From positions 16,216,134 to 16,280,133 of the forward strand of contig NC_083564.1 of assembly GCF_019925205.1 (NCBI RefSeq): a DNA stretch of 64,000 nt, given 5' to 3'. This document shows positions 33,101 through 43,709 of this stretch, piece by piece. The number at the start of each line of letters is the position of its first letter. Within the stretch, counting starts at the first letter, position 1. The notes beneath the pieces were generated by a model. That model was not told the origin of the DNA. It did not search any database and worked only from the letters and a program-made list of their open reading frames with translations. A program made the translations under genes and the position numbers. The stretch is from Metopolophium dirhodum. Its lineage: Eukaryota; Arthropoda; Insecta; Hemiptera; Aphididae.

Positions 33101-33241
33101 ATTATATTTCCGCGGCTAATTGATAGGGAAGAGTGGCGGGGGGAATATCGTACAAGTGCGTGATTGATGGTGGGAGTTATATGAAGAGCGGGGTAGCTGG
33201 GGGGGAATGTCGTGTACGTATGTGATAGATCTGCTCAACCC

Positions 33242-33345
33242 ATGGGTTGTGCAGAGGTGTATAGTAGATGTATGCGGGTTGTGCAACGGGCTTCACGGGT
33301 TGTGCCATCAGGTATAGGGTTGTGCCAGCAGGTTGTGGTTCCAGA
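33242..33345. repeat. Short minisatellite with GGGTTGTGC core
   Basis: GGGTTGTGC occurs at 33244, 33276, 33297 and 33317, with a shorter form at 33331. The last intervals are 20-21 bp. It lies at the probable right edge of the Maverick. Confidence 0.55.
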
Positions 33346-34110
33346 AATCTCTTTTTTATCCTTCTAATGGCAGTTGAAAATTATTAAAAATACAGTTGCA
33401 ATTTTTTATTTAAAGTTTAAATTTTGAAAAAATACGTAAAAATAACAAGAACGTTTAAACTAAATAATTTTGAGCTAGAAATTTATAAACATTTTTAAAA
33501 CTAAGATTTGAAAATGTAGTACAAGATTTAGGTACTCGTAAGTTTATCTATTTTTATCGAAAAAAAATGTCTACCGGAAATTCAAATTAAATTTTTATGA
33601 GCATATAAATTTAAAATTTTTACAAAATTGGATGTGCATTCGATTTCTCAAGTGACGATTTTCTGATATTGTTTTTATTTAAAAACGAATAACTGTTGGT
33701 AGATACATACAATTTTAACTTATATAACTGAATGTTTATAATAGCAGTTTTTATACACCATAACATTTTCAAAATATTTTAAATCGTTTTGACTCGTTCG
33801 TCAACAACATTTTCTATTTTCAATTATATTAATTTTTTTTTCTATAAATGTCAATAAAATTGTATTCGTTGTACTAAAAAGCGTGAAAATTGAATACAAG
33901 GCTCTTGATATATTGTTACGACAGCAGTTGACAAATATTAAAAATACATACGCACAGTTTTTTTCTAATGATTAAATTTTGACAATATTTATCAAATTTA
34001 AAATTTAAAAATGATTTTGTAGCTAAAAATGTATAAAAAGGATCAATTTTTATATCTAAGGATTGAAAATTTAAAACAAGTTTCCATTTAAGTGGGTTAT
34101 TAGATAAGCA
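33346..34110. repeat. Right-arm fragment of the foldback element
   Basis: Follows the order of the right arm at 10140-10800 and 14560-14640 (GGCAGTTGAAAATTATTAAA, AAATTTTTATGAGC, GGATTGAAAATTTAAAACAAG), with many substitutions. It is the counterpart of 16823-17047 on the other side of the Maverick. From 34110 to 34377 only AT-rich sequence is seen. Confidence 0.65.
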
Positions 34111-34377
34111 ACCAAAAAATATAAAAACACAGTTTTTATATAGTTATTTTTTGTTCAAATTTAGACAAAATTAGATGCTTATACAAAGTAGAATGATTTT
34201 AGTTTTATGTGATATTTTAAAATAATTATTTGTGTGTACTTGAAACTTCTAATGTATATTATTGTATACAAATATGATAATAATCAAATAACAATGATTA
34301 AATTTAACCAGCTACTATATTAATAATAACAATATAAATATAATATAATATTTCCTGAGCTGACAAACCGTCTCGGC

Positions 34378-34403
34378 TAGGTTAGGTTAGGTTAGGTTAG
34401 GTT
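34378..34403 (+). repeat. Telomere-type (TTAGG)n tract, about five units
   Basis: Perfect TTAGG repeats starting in CTAGG and running straight into GC-rich LINE sequence. TTAGG is the canonical arthropod telomere repeat. Confidence 0.9.
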
Positions 34404-35516
34404 GGTCGGCAGTGTCCTACCCTCACCTCCACGTGGTGCCGACTGGAAACGGAATTCCGGTTCCGGCCAACGGGGGAGGCACAGAAGGCAAACTGTATAA
34501 AACCGAACACCGGTGGGTCAACACCAGCGACCAGAGGGCCAACATCGCCCTCCAACCACCGACAACAGACCGAAGGCTCGATGCGAAGACGACCGGGAAG
34601 GTTAGACGGGGACCCAGGGGCTAGTAAACTCAGCGCCCCAGTATCATCATCCGAAACTGCCCCACAGCGGCAGGCGTGCCCCGGGGCATTAGTAGGACGC
34701 CCACAGCACGATTCTTCACCGTCCGGGTGATCGCGATTGATGAGAAAGGCCGCTAGTCCGAACGCCTCAAGAAACCGCCGACCGGTCACTCGACGCACCG
34801 AGCAGCACGCAGCAAGAGACACGGAGGAAACAGGAGGAAAATTGTATAAAACCGAACACCGGCGGGTCAACATCAGCGACCAGAGAGGGCCAACATCGCC
34901 CTCCAACCACCGACAACAGACCGAAGGCTCGATGCGAAGACAACCGGGAAGCGGGGACCAAACGGTTAGATCGCCCAGCGCCTCAGTACCATCATCCGTA
35001 ACTGCCCCATAGTGGCAGGTGCGCCCCGGGGCATTAGTAGGACACCCACAGCACGGCTTGGTCACCGTCCGGGTGATCGTGATTGATTTGGAAGGGCGCT
35101 CGGGCCGAACGCCTCAAGTCTCCGCCGACCGGGGACCCAACGCACCAAGCAGCAGTAGCAAGACAAACGGGGAAACAGAAGGAAAACTAGGAAACCAACA
35201 ACGGCGACACGCGAACTCCACAACAGCTCAAGGAGAAGACGCGACGAACGAGAAGTCAAGACTGGCGGGCAGCGAAGCCGGGTCGAGAACAGACAAACGA
35301 AATCAGCAGGCCTTCAGCCAAAATGTTATTTCCTCACCCGATAAAATGTAATAAAATTAATTTAAATGTGCGCCCTTAGGGGACACAAAAAAAAAACAGG
35401 TGTAAAACATTATATAAATTGTATTAACTTTATGTATAATAAACGATGGCGGCGTCGCGGAAGTAATGCGAAAGCAGTTCCCGCGACGCCGTCGGTTCAA
35501 ACAGGAAAAAAAAAAA
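34404..35516 (+). mobile_element. 5'-truncated telomere-type LINE: 3' UTR with poly(A)
   Basis: GC-rich sequence unlike its surroundings, ending in A12 at 35505-35516 and then TTAGG repeats. It has no long ORF with motifs. It contains about two and a half tandem units of about 350 bp; the phrase TATAAAACCGAACACCGG recurs at 34496 and 34846, and GCTCGATGCGAAGAC at 34576 and 34928. A strong hairpin precedes the poly(A). This is what a 3' end of a SART/TRAS-like R1-clade element inserted in telomeric repeats would look like. The link to the full element downstream is inferred from position. Confidence 0.65.
35451..35490 (+). other. Hairpin just upstream of the LINE poly(A) tail
   Basis: GGCGTCGCGG (35451-35460) and CCGCGACGCC (35481-35490) pair perfectly around a 20-nt loop, and the pairing extends a few bases outward with a mismatch. 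It lies 14 nt before the A-run. Such 3' structures are bound by LINE reverse transcriptases in several families; that role here is inference. Confidence 0.6.
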
Positions 35517-35541
35517 GTTAGGTTAGGTTAGGTTAGGTTAG
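35517..35541 (+). repeat. Telomere-type (TTAGG)n tract between two LINEs
   Basis: Five TTAGG units immediately after the poly(A) of the first element and immediately before the 5' UTR of the second. Confidence 0.92.
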
Positions 35542-38500
35542 TAGTTCAGCGGCGGCTGTTGTGGTGATCAGACGTGTCCGTGCGTCGCTCCCGCTTGTTT
35601 ATGAGTTTTCTCCGGGATCAGTGAACCGTTTTTTACGCGCTAGGTGCTGTTTGAAGCGTCACACCATTCTGCGTCGACCCGTCCAAACCGCGTCGAAATC
35701 GGTTGCGATCCCAGCGAGAAACCCAGTTTTTCCCTGCCCCCGGGCGTTGCTGGCTACTGTGCTACGCACATTTCCATAAGTTATTAAAAAGTGCGCGTTT
35801 GGGCCGGTGTCGGTGTTGAGTCAGCCTGATTAAAACACACCGCACCCTCCCGAAGGGTTCGGTGCATCGCGCACCCTCCTAGGACCCCTAGGCACCGTGA
35901 AATCAAGGAAGTCAAGATTCAGCGCCGCCGTGACCTTTGTGGCTGTAATACCTGAGGCACGTTTATTAACAGCTGTTTCCACGTAGGGAAGAACTGCCCC
36001 CGTGTGATAAGGCGACGGGGAACAACCAGTGCCGTGTGACGAACAGTCGGTGAACAAGCGACGGCGCAACTTGTCACCTGGCGGGAAATTCAAAAATACC
36101 TCCACCACGGAGGTAAACGTATTTGGCGATAAATCCGCGAATAATCGCCGGAGGGGGACGGGGTAAACGTCAATACCACTTGTAGGGGGCACCGCTTATT
36201 TTTCCCTCATCGGGAACATAAGCCAACACCCCCCCACCACCACCAACCAGTTTTTCACCCGTAACTCGGTTAGGTTTCATCGTAGAGCTTAGGGAAAAAA
36301 AATTTGCCCTCCCATATCCCACTGACCTACCAGGACGATTTCTGACAAGACCTTGAAGACCCGAACCCTCTACCTCCCCCAGGAGCGGAGTTTGGGGTGG
36401 GATAGGGACATTGACCGATACCTTCGGATTTGGCCATTGCTCTGTCCTATTGGGTGCATTAGGAGCAGTGATAGCAGCAAAGGGGGCAAGGGTCACCGGA
36501 TCTTCTCCTTGCAATGGACCCCTCGTCGGAGCCATGCACGAACAGTGGCAAGGCCACCTTAGCCAACAAGCTAACTGGGTCCGATGACTATACTAATTTG
36601 ACTGCGGACACACATTGGCGACGGCTGTGGCAGCCGTAGAAACCGAGAAGACTGAACTGAATATATCGGCCATGCTGGCCGCGGAGGCCAAGGAGCTGAC
36701 CATGCTGATGGAAATCAGGAGTACACTCATCAAGGAGGAAGCCAGCTTTAAGCGGGTGAAGGCTGATGGCGTGAGGGAGGCAATCACCAAGATCGCCAAC
36801 CTGCTGAACATCGTCCTGGCAGAGAGACCGAGTCTCAGAAAAGCAAGGAGGATGCTTGTCGATGCAGTGCAGGCGAACGGCCCTCCACAATGTGAAGTTA
36901 ACTTACTTACCGTGGTGACGGAGTCTCTTGCCCGGCAGGAAGCAGGTCTTGCGGCCCACTCGCAGCGGCTTGAGAAAATGGAAGAGATGCTTGCTTCCCA
37001 GGCGAAAACGGTTGTGCCATTGAAGACGCGAGAACACCCGAACGGCAACCAGAAGGAGTGGACCGACGTTGTTAAAAGGTGGCCCAAGAACAAGGGAGCA
37101 GTCGACCAAAAGAAAGCGCCACCGCAGGCGCAGAAAACCGCTAAGACGAGGAACCCAGCAATCGTAATCTGGACGGACACTGATGCTTTTCCGGCACTAG
37201 CGAAGAAACTCCGTGGTGACCCTAACATCGCTTCCAGGGAAAAAATAAGAGCCATGCGCAAGACCCAAAACGGCGACATGCTGCTAGAAGTAAACGAGGA
37301 GGAGACGACCATTGGTACACTCAAGGAGGAGATATCCAAGCTGGTCGAAGGCGAAGGGGTGACTGTCAGCGCGCTCTCGCAGAGGAGCGTGGTGGAGCTG
37401 AGGGATGTCGACTGTTGGTTGGACAGGGATGAGGTCGCCCAGGCGCTGGCCGCGGTGACAGGTTTACCAAGGGAGGATGTACAGGTCATCGGTCTCCGCA
37501 GGGACTTCGGTGGCTCCCAGGTGGCGGTTGCGGTACTCCCGGCGGTAGCAGCACGCAAACTAGTGGAGAAAGGTAGAGCGAGAATCGGACTAGTAAACTG
37601 CAGAGTCCGCCCCGGTCAGACCCGCACTCGCTGCTTTAGATGCCTTGCCATGGAACATGTCTCCAAGAGCTGCACGGGGCCGGACCGATCGACCTGCTGC
37701 CGTAGATGTGGAGCTCTGGGCCACCAGGCGAAGGACTGTGTTGCAGAACGAGGAGTCACGGTGAGGTTCGGCAAGGTCCTCAACCTAGAAGAGGCTACGG
37801 GCACCCAGCAAGACGACACGGAGGGAGTGATCAATAAATGATTAACTTCCTGCAGATCAACATTGGTGTTAGTCCGGTAGCGCGGAACCTAATGTTGCAG
37901 ACGGCGAGGGAGATGGACGTCGACGTCATAATCATCTCCGAAACATGTAGAAACCAGGGCGAAGACCACGGCTGGTTTGACGACTTCTCTGGTCGATGTA
38001 CACTGTACGTAAACGATAGCGTACCTATAGAAGTTATTGTACCACCAGAGAATGGCTTCCGTTGGCTGCAGATTGCTGGACTGCGAGTGTACAATGTATA
38101 TTGGCCGCCAGCATCGAGTGTCTCATTGTCAAGTTTCACGGACTTCTTGACGAGACTGGAGCGTAGCATCCGCACTTCGGACGTCCCCGTTGTGTTGGCA
38201 GGAGACTTCAACGCGAAGTCACCTGTGTTGTGCTCCCCGATCACTGATCCACGTGGTGAACTCCTCGCAGGTATGGTGGCTTCGGTAAATCTGCACGCCG
38301 TAAATACAGAGAGTCCCACATTCGTCAGGGGGGGCTCAGAGACCCATATAGATATCTCGTTCGTCTCCGACGCGATTGTTCAAAGACTTGCAGGTGGAGA
38401 GTCTTTGGATGTGGAAAATGCCAGCTACCACAAATACATCACGTTCTCTATACAGACAGCAGCGCCCAGACCTGACGCCGTTACTCCAGATGGTTGGAAC

Positions 38501-40669
38501 TGGAGAAAGATGGACTGTGACAAATTGAAGTCCTTTTTGACGAACACGTCGATATGCGAGACATACGATGGCGAACTCCACGAGTCAATAGACAATTACG
38601 TTAAAAGGGCCTGTGATGTGTCGATGCCGAAAAAGAAGCCACGAGGAACCAGGAAGTCCGTGTACTGGTGGTCAGACGAGATAGCCGAGCTCCGTAAGTC
38701 GTCGCTCTGGGCTAGGAGGAGATTCCAAAGGGCTCGTAAAAGGATGGGTCCCGAGGAGTGCCGGGAAGAGCAGCAGACAGCAAGGGAAGCAATGAAAGCA
38801 CTCAGATTGGCAGTCAGGAGGAGTCAGGAGAACGCGTGGAAGGTACTTTGTGACTAGGTAGATCAAGACCCATGGGGCCTACCCTACAGATTGGTCACAA
38901 AGAAGCTTCTGGGAAGGCGGCCCATTCCAGAGCTCACCGCTCCGGGTCGATTACTAGCAATACTAGCGGGCCTCTTCCCGTCTGGACCAGCAGCGGAACA
39001 CTTTACCCCGCAGTCGAAGGCCGTTTTTACGAGTATAACGAAAGATGAAATTGTGACGATAGCCCACACCTTACCAACAGGTAAAGCGCCAGGCCCAGAC
39101 GGTGTACCAGATTCCGTAATCAGAGCAGTGGCCCTGGCTAGGCCCAGGGAGGTGGCCATTGTCTTCAACCAGTGCCTGGAGAAGGGAATATTCCCTGGTG
39201 CATGGAAGTCAGCCAGACTCGTGCTCATCAGGAAACCGGGTAAGCCGCTGAACTTACCATCGTCATACCGACCGCTGAGCCTGATCAACACGGTGGCGAA
39301 ACTATTTGAGCGGGTGATCAAAAAGCGTTTGGAGGCTCACCTCAATGCCATACCAGAGGGGCTCTCTTGCCACCGGTACGGCTTCCGAAAAGGACGCTCA
39401 ACGCTGGATGCTTTAGAGGCGCTCAGCGGAATGGTACAACGTGTCGGGTCGGGTGCCCTCGCTCGCCGTGACCTCTGCGCTCTGGTTGCGATTGACGTAG
39501 CGAACGCGTTCAACACTGCGCCATGGAGGAAGATCGAGGAAGCTCTGTACAGGAAAAGCGTGCCCAGATATCTGATGAATATCGTCCGAAGCTACCTTAA
39601 CGACCGCCAGCTGCTGACGGAGGCAGGGAGTATGGCGGTAACTTGCGGTGTTCCACAGAGATCCATCATCGCCCCCCTACTGTGGAACATCTTCTACAAC
39701 GATCTACTGCGATTAGAACAGCCGAACGGAGTGCAACTAGTCGGCTTCGCAGATGATATCGCCATTGTGGGCACAGCACACACTACCGACCTGCTAGAGG
39801 AAGCTATGAATCCGGCGCTGGTGATAGTAGCAGAGTGGGTCAACAACAACGGGCTAAGCATATCGATCGCCAAGACCCAGGCCATCATGCTGACCAACAA
39901 GAGGGCGTACCGAAAACCGGAATTCTGGCTACAGGGGACGCTGCTAGAGCTTAACGACCATGTGCGGTATCTCGGTATGGAGCTCAGCTCTACACTGGGC
40001 TACAAGACGCATCTGTCCCTGGCGAGCGGCAAAGCCGACAAGACAGCAACTGCGCTATCTAGAATAATGCCGAACGTTGGTGGCCCGAAACCATGCAGGA
40101 GGAAACTCCTGGCAACAGTAGTGGAAAATCAATAACTGTACGCCGCACCAATTTGGAGCGCGTCATTGATTTTCCACAATCACCGTCAGATGATACTCGG
40201 CCCCCAGAGGAGAATGGCCGTCCGGGTGGCAAGTGCTTATCGAACAGCCCCAACAGATGCGATACTTGTGGTAGCGGGCTTAACCCCAATACACTTAGCC
40301 GCACGTGCTAGGGCCGATGCGAGGAGACTCACCAATAACGCATATGGCATGGACAAAAAGGAGGCAAAGCAGCTCACCGAAGAGCGGATAGACCATTGGT
40401 GGCAGACAGAATGGGAAGATAACACCAAGACCGGTGAATGGACCAGAAGATTGATTCCCAATGTAAATAAATGGGTTAAGCGAAAACACGGTGGGATTGG
40501 ATACCACCTAACCCAATTTCTAATTGGTCATGGGTGTTTCCAATCCTACCTACATAGGTTCACGCAAGTAGAAAGTTCTGAGTGCGTCTCGTGTGGGTAT
40601 GAAGAAGATGACGCTGAGCACACATTCTTCAACTGCGGAAGATGGGCAGCCAAGAAGAGGGATTTCGAG
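35542..40669 (+). mobile_element. R1-clade telomere-type LINE (SART/TRAS-like): 5' UTR, ORF1, ORF2; 3' end replaced by TTAGG
   Basis: About 970 bp of 5' UTR (35542-36512) precede ORF1 and ORF2. The composition is GC-rich, in sharp contrast to the flanks. The element begins directly after TTAGG and its ORF2 runs directly into TTAGG without a 3' UTR or poly(A). Insertion in TTAGG and the ORF1 knuckle plus APE-RT layout match the telomere-specific branch of R1-clade LINEs known from silkworm and other insects. Confidence 0.82.
36513..37841 (+). pseudogene. ORF1: LINE ORF1 (gag-like, CCHC zinc knuckles), one early frame change
   Basis: The long open part is 36615-37841 (408 codons). A better start is the ATG at 36513 (MDPSSEPC...), whose frame runs into the main frame after a single-base change near 36610. 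The protein has an Ala/Glu/Lys-rich helical N-terminal half and a WTDVVKR-type central segment. It has an RRM-like region (VSALSQRSVVELRDVDC...) and tandem zinc knuckles CFRCLAMEHVSKSC and CCRRCGALGHQAKDC at its end. ORF1 proteins of telomeric R1-clade LINEs carry the RNP to telomeres and bind RNA. Its stop overlaps the ORF2 start (ATGA). Confidence 0.85.
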
Positions 40670-40678
40670 TTAGGTTAG
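37838..40678 (+). pseudogene. ORF2: LINE ORF2: APE endonuclease and reverse transcriptase, two in-frame stops, C-terminus cut
   Basis: A single frame from 37838 carries an apurinic-type endonuclease (NFLQINIGVS, DVIIISETCR, VVLAGDFNAKSP, HIDISFVSD). An RT follows with TGKAPGPDGV, SYRPLSLINT, GFRKGRSTLDAL, ALVAIDVANAFN, GVPQRSIIAPLLWNIFYND and the catalytic FADDIAIVG. A C-terminal knuckle (CVSCGYEEDDAEHTFFNCGRW) comes last. A TAG at 38855-38857 separates endonuclease and RT, and a TAA at 40133-40135 lies after the RT; there is no frameshift. The reading ends within 10 residues of the knuckle, where TTAGG repeats begin, so the last domain is missing. The endonuclease of this clade cuts telomeric repeats; the reverse transcriptase copies from the nick. 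Confidence 0.9.
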
Positions 40679-40711
40679 GTTAGGTTAGGTTTACCTAACC
40701 TAACCTAACTC
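40667..40711. repeat. Head-to-head telomeric repeat palindrome
   Basis: Four TTAGG units (40670-40689) meet three CCTAA units (to about 40708) over a TT centre. GAGTTAGGTTAGGTTAGGT on the left is the exact complement of the right side. It joins the broken LINE to foldback-repeat DNA. Confidence 0.9.
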
Positions 40712-41397
40712 TAAGACAAATTAACGTAGGTATATACACTAAATTTTTACTGGTTTTTTATATTTGCATTTTATGTACAAGATAACATTTTAAAAATATT
40801 TTGTTTTGTTTTGAACTGTTAAGGAACATTTTCAGTTTCCAATTTTATTAGTATTTTTTTCTATGGATGTCAAACACAGATAATGTTGTTACCTAAAAGT
40901 TTAATAATAGGTCACTCTAATATAAAAACTGACAGAACCCTATTGAAACCTAGCCTATTGAAACAAAAATGGCTTATAGTCGTACGTGTGTAATGTTGTT
41001 ACAGTAACAGTTGAAAAATATTAAAAAATATAGGTACAAAGGCACAATTTTAATAAGCATTTTAAGTTTGAATTTTGACAAAATTTATCAAATTTAAAAT
41101 GTAATAATTATTTTGTAGTTAAAAGTGTAATAAATGTTCAACTTTTATAGCTAAGAATTGAAAAATTAAATAAAGGTTCCTCGTAAATAGGTTATAATAT
41201 TGTATAAATTACTTTATTCACATTTATATCATTAAATATACTTAGTAATATCATAAGCTAGCTGACCGTTTTCGCTCAGAATCGTTTTTCTTATACAATG
41301 ATATTATAGCATTGAATTCAAATTTAACACCATCCACTACAGCAACCCACTTGTAAGCTATTTCACAGCAGAGCGTCACTCAATTGCCACCTTTTTT
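40703..41397. repeat. Right arm and terminus of another foldback element copy
   Basis: Begins at the phrase TAACTCTAAGACAAATTA (the consensus in other copies is TAACTCTAAAACAAATTA) and follows the right arm to the terminus at about 41397 (CCACCTTTTTT), including TTTTCGCTCAGAATCG at 41269-41284. It is degenerate, and the arm is shortened by deletions. Confidence 0.7.
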
Positions 41398-42602
41398 ATA
41401 GTTAATTATTATTTTCGTGCAGTTAAGTTATTTTATTTTCGTGTCATGCTGAACCAAATAGACAATTCTGATTCGTTGACTTTATTTCGATTTTGGTTAT
41501 TTTTTTCTATTAATAAATTATTATGATAATCTATATATTTTTTACACAGTGTTAAACGTCTCAATCAATATTTGTGTACCAACATCAAAATACTAGGGCG
41601 GTTTATGACTTAAAAATATTATAATTTGAAAAAAATATTAAAATTGGAGCGAATTTACCTCTTATAAAAAGTAAAGGTAATATTATTATCTAGACAATGG
41701 CACAGGCTTTTTATTATATTTAAGTTTTAAAGCGAGTTAAGTGTACCTATTTTAAAATTATAAACTGTTTGTACATATTTAAATACTAATAACTCTCTTT
41801 AAAATTAAAATATAATAAAAAGCCTATGTTATTGTATAGATAATAGTCTAACTTTTAAATTTTATAAGAGCTCAATTCGCTCTAATTTTTAAACTACCTA
41901 ACGGAGATAAATGCTCACACAGCCTAGATATATTTATTCAATGTTAAATAAATATTTAAGAAGAAATGTCAATCATTTTATTGACAATAGATTTTTAAAT
42001 ATTTAATTTTGATTAAATAACCATTGGGTTAGGTTACCCTTTTGCATTTTCAATTATGAAAACCAATGTTAAATACATTTTTTTTAGAAATAATTATTTA
42101 ATAGTATACATCCAAAGTTAAATCAACATTTATAAAAGACATGTAATAAATGTTAATTTTTGTATAAAATATTGTAAATCCAATATTTAATTTGTATTGC
42201 AAGACACCTAGCTAGTTAATGAATATTTATAAAAAAATAAATAAATTACCAACGCATTATAATAATTATTAATTATATTTGTTTATTTTTGTAAATGTTT
42301 GTAAATATTTGTAAATGCACAAAAATAGCTATTTATACTGAGTTATGTTGTAAAATTGTATAAAATGTTCATCTTTTACTCCCAATGTCGTCATTACCAA
42401 CATTTACGCGTCTTAGGCTGAATATAATTTATTTAAACTAACGTACCTTAATTTGCATTACTATAAGAAAGTTTTCTGGAGATTGATTTGGTTTGTGAAT
42501 GGTGATCCATTTCTTTGTAATAGCTGCTGTTTACACTTTTAGTATTTTGAGAAATTGGACTTATCAAAACTATATACAAATGGAATGTATTACTTTTATT
42601 TA
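41398..42602. other. AT-rich non-coding region
   Basis: No ORF of note and no recognised repeat. It shows a local imperfect symmetry around 41690-41850, where a segment near CTAGACAATGGCACAGGCTT is partly complementary to AAGCCTATGTTATTGTATAG downstream. Confidence 0.4.
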
Positions 42603-42912
42603 TTATTTTATAGTAGGTATTTCAGAAAAGTAAGTATTTAGCCCACATTTACTTTTTTTCGGTAACGGTGACCATCCACCCTTAGATGTATTCCTAGCTA
42701 TACGTTTGTCAGTACTATTGTCATCATCATCATCATTCTCAGATGCTAAATTAAAAAAAAAATTTTTTTAACAAACATCCAAGTAGTTTAGTATTTTAAT
42801 ATTTTATGTAGGTACCTGAGTAAGTTGGGCAGGAGGAACTGGGCCCCATTATATTTTTTAATGTTGTAACCTTACTTTTCCGTTTGGTTCTTACATTATT
42901 ATCATTTATCAT
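42603..42912 (-). CDS. Small two-exon ORF, possibly part of a lineage-specific repeated gene family
   Basis: Exon 1 is 42912-42816 (MINDNNVRTKRKSKVTTLKN...) and exon 2 is 42745-42603. They are joined through a GT-AG intron in matching phase (1) to give about 80 codons. Exon 2 has an Asp run (ENDDDDDNS) and ends with TAA. It is basic then acidic, low in complexity, with no known domain. It lies just downstream of the MNTYSVVV fragment on the same strand and could be a later exon of the same degraded gene. The splice sites and phase support an exon pair, but expression and function are unknown. Confidence 0.3.
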
Positions 42913-43419
42913 AGTCTTTGGCAGATGATATATCTGTTCTATTTAAATCTTGTTTTGTAATTTCTTGAGCTCTAAGCAATGAATCTATAATATTGTAAAT
43001 TTTTAAGTTTAACGTATAACAACTATAAATATGATAGTATGAGATATCAACATAGTCATTGATATTCTTATATTGATTATTTATAAATGTATAATATAAT
43101 AAGTTACTATTAAGGTTATATTATAGTAATATTATGTTTATGTTATAAGCAGGACTTATTGCTGTCTCTATAGTTAAATAAGTGACATATTATGGAAATT
43201 ATATTCAAGATATTATAAACCTTTTATAGCTTATTATTTATGAATTTTGTTTCTTAGTGCACAAACTTACAAGTCATGGTGGTTTATTATAACCATACCT
43301 AACTTGGAATGCAAATTAAAAATATATTAAGATATCCATAAATAATAATAGCCATAGCTAAATATAACAATACCAAATATACACCAATAAATTAAAAACT
43401 ATAGTTTTAAGCAAGTATT

Positions 43420-43521
43420 TTAGGTTATTGGCCAAGCACACTTATTATTTTTCAACCAGTTTGTAGGAATAGCTTCAATAGAACTATCTTCGGTAAAAAC
43501 GACCACTGAATAGGTATTCAT
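43420..43521 (-). pseudogene. Fragment of an aphid-type repeated gene family (VVxFTEDxSIEAIPTNWL exon)
   Basis: A 33-codon ORF starting MNTYSVVVFTEDSS and containing AIPTNWLKNNKCAWP, then a stop. I recall many aphid proteins that begin with a Y-x-V-V-x-F...VP-x-x-W-L...WP pattern and are often found in repeats. The frame stops right after WP, where those proteins continue, so this is a broken first exon or an exon whose donor was lost. The match is from memory only. Confidence 0.4.
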
Positions 43522-43709
43522 TTTTATACCTTTATAAAATATAATCCATATAGAATACAGTAATAATCTTGTTTATTAAGTTAAAATTTCACACATTTAG
43601 CAAATACTAATTTTATAATAATAACTGATAATTTAAAAATATTTAAAAAGTGACAAAACAATAAAATAAAATGCTTAATACCTATTTTAATTAATATTCA
43701 CACTACTAT

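Larger units (their letters stand above)
17048..33345. mobile_element. Maverick/Polinton (adintovirus-like) DNA transposon, about 16 kb, with a nested LTR element
   Basis: One element holds, left to right: an unidentified spliced gene (+); then, all minus, major capsid protein, a 49-aa basic protein, penton-like minor capsid protein, adenain-type protease and PX/PLA2 protein; then, plus, FtsK/HerA-type ATPase, a DUF8207-like protein, rve integrase and two small proteins; then protein-primed DNA polymerase B (-). This gene set defines Mavericks/Polintons. Inverted-repeat blocks lie at both ends. Broken foldback-repeat sequence flanks both sides and sets the limits given, with uncertainty of about 100 bp on the right. 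A gypsy remnant replaces the polB 5' region. Several genes carry stops or frame changes, so this copy is not autonomous as read. Confidence 0.85.

Noticed and set aside
34397..35351. ORFs of 64-222 codons on both strands
   Set aside because: GC-rich LINE 3' UTR with tandem repeats; the ORFs repeat with the repeat units and have no domain.
36593..37558. Minus-strand ORF of 321 codons
   Set aside because: Antisense shadow of LINE ORF1; Ser-rich with no motif.
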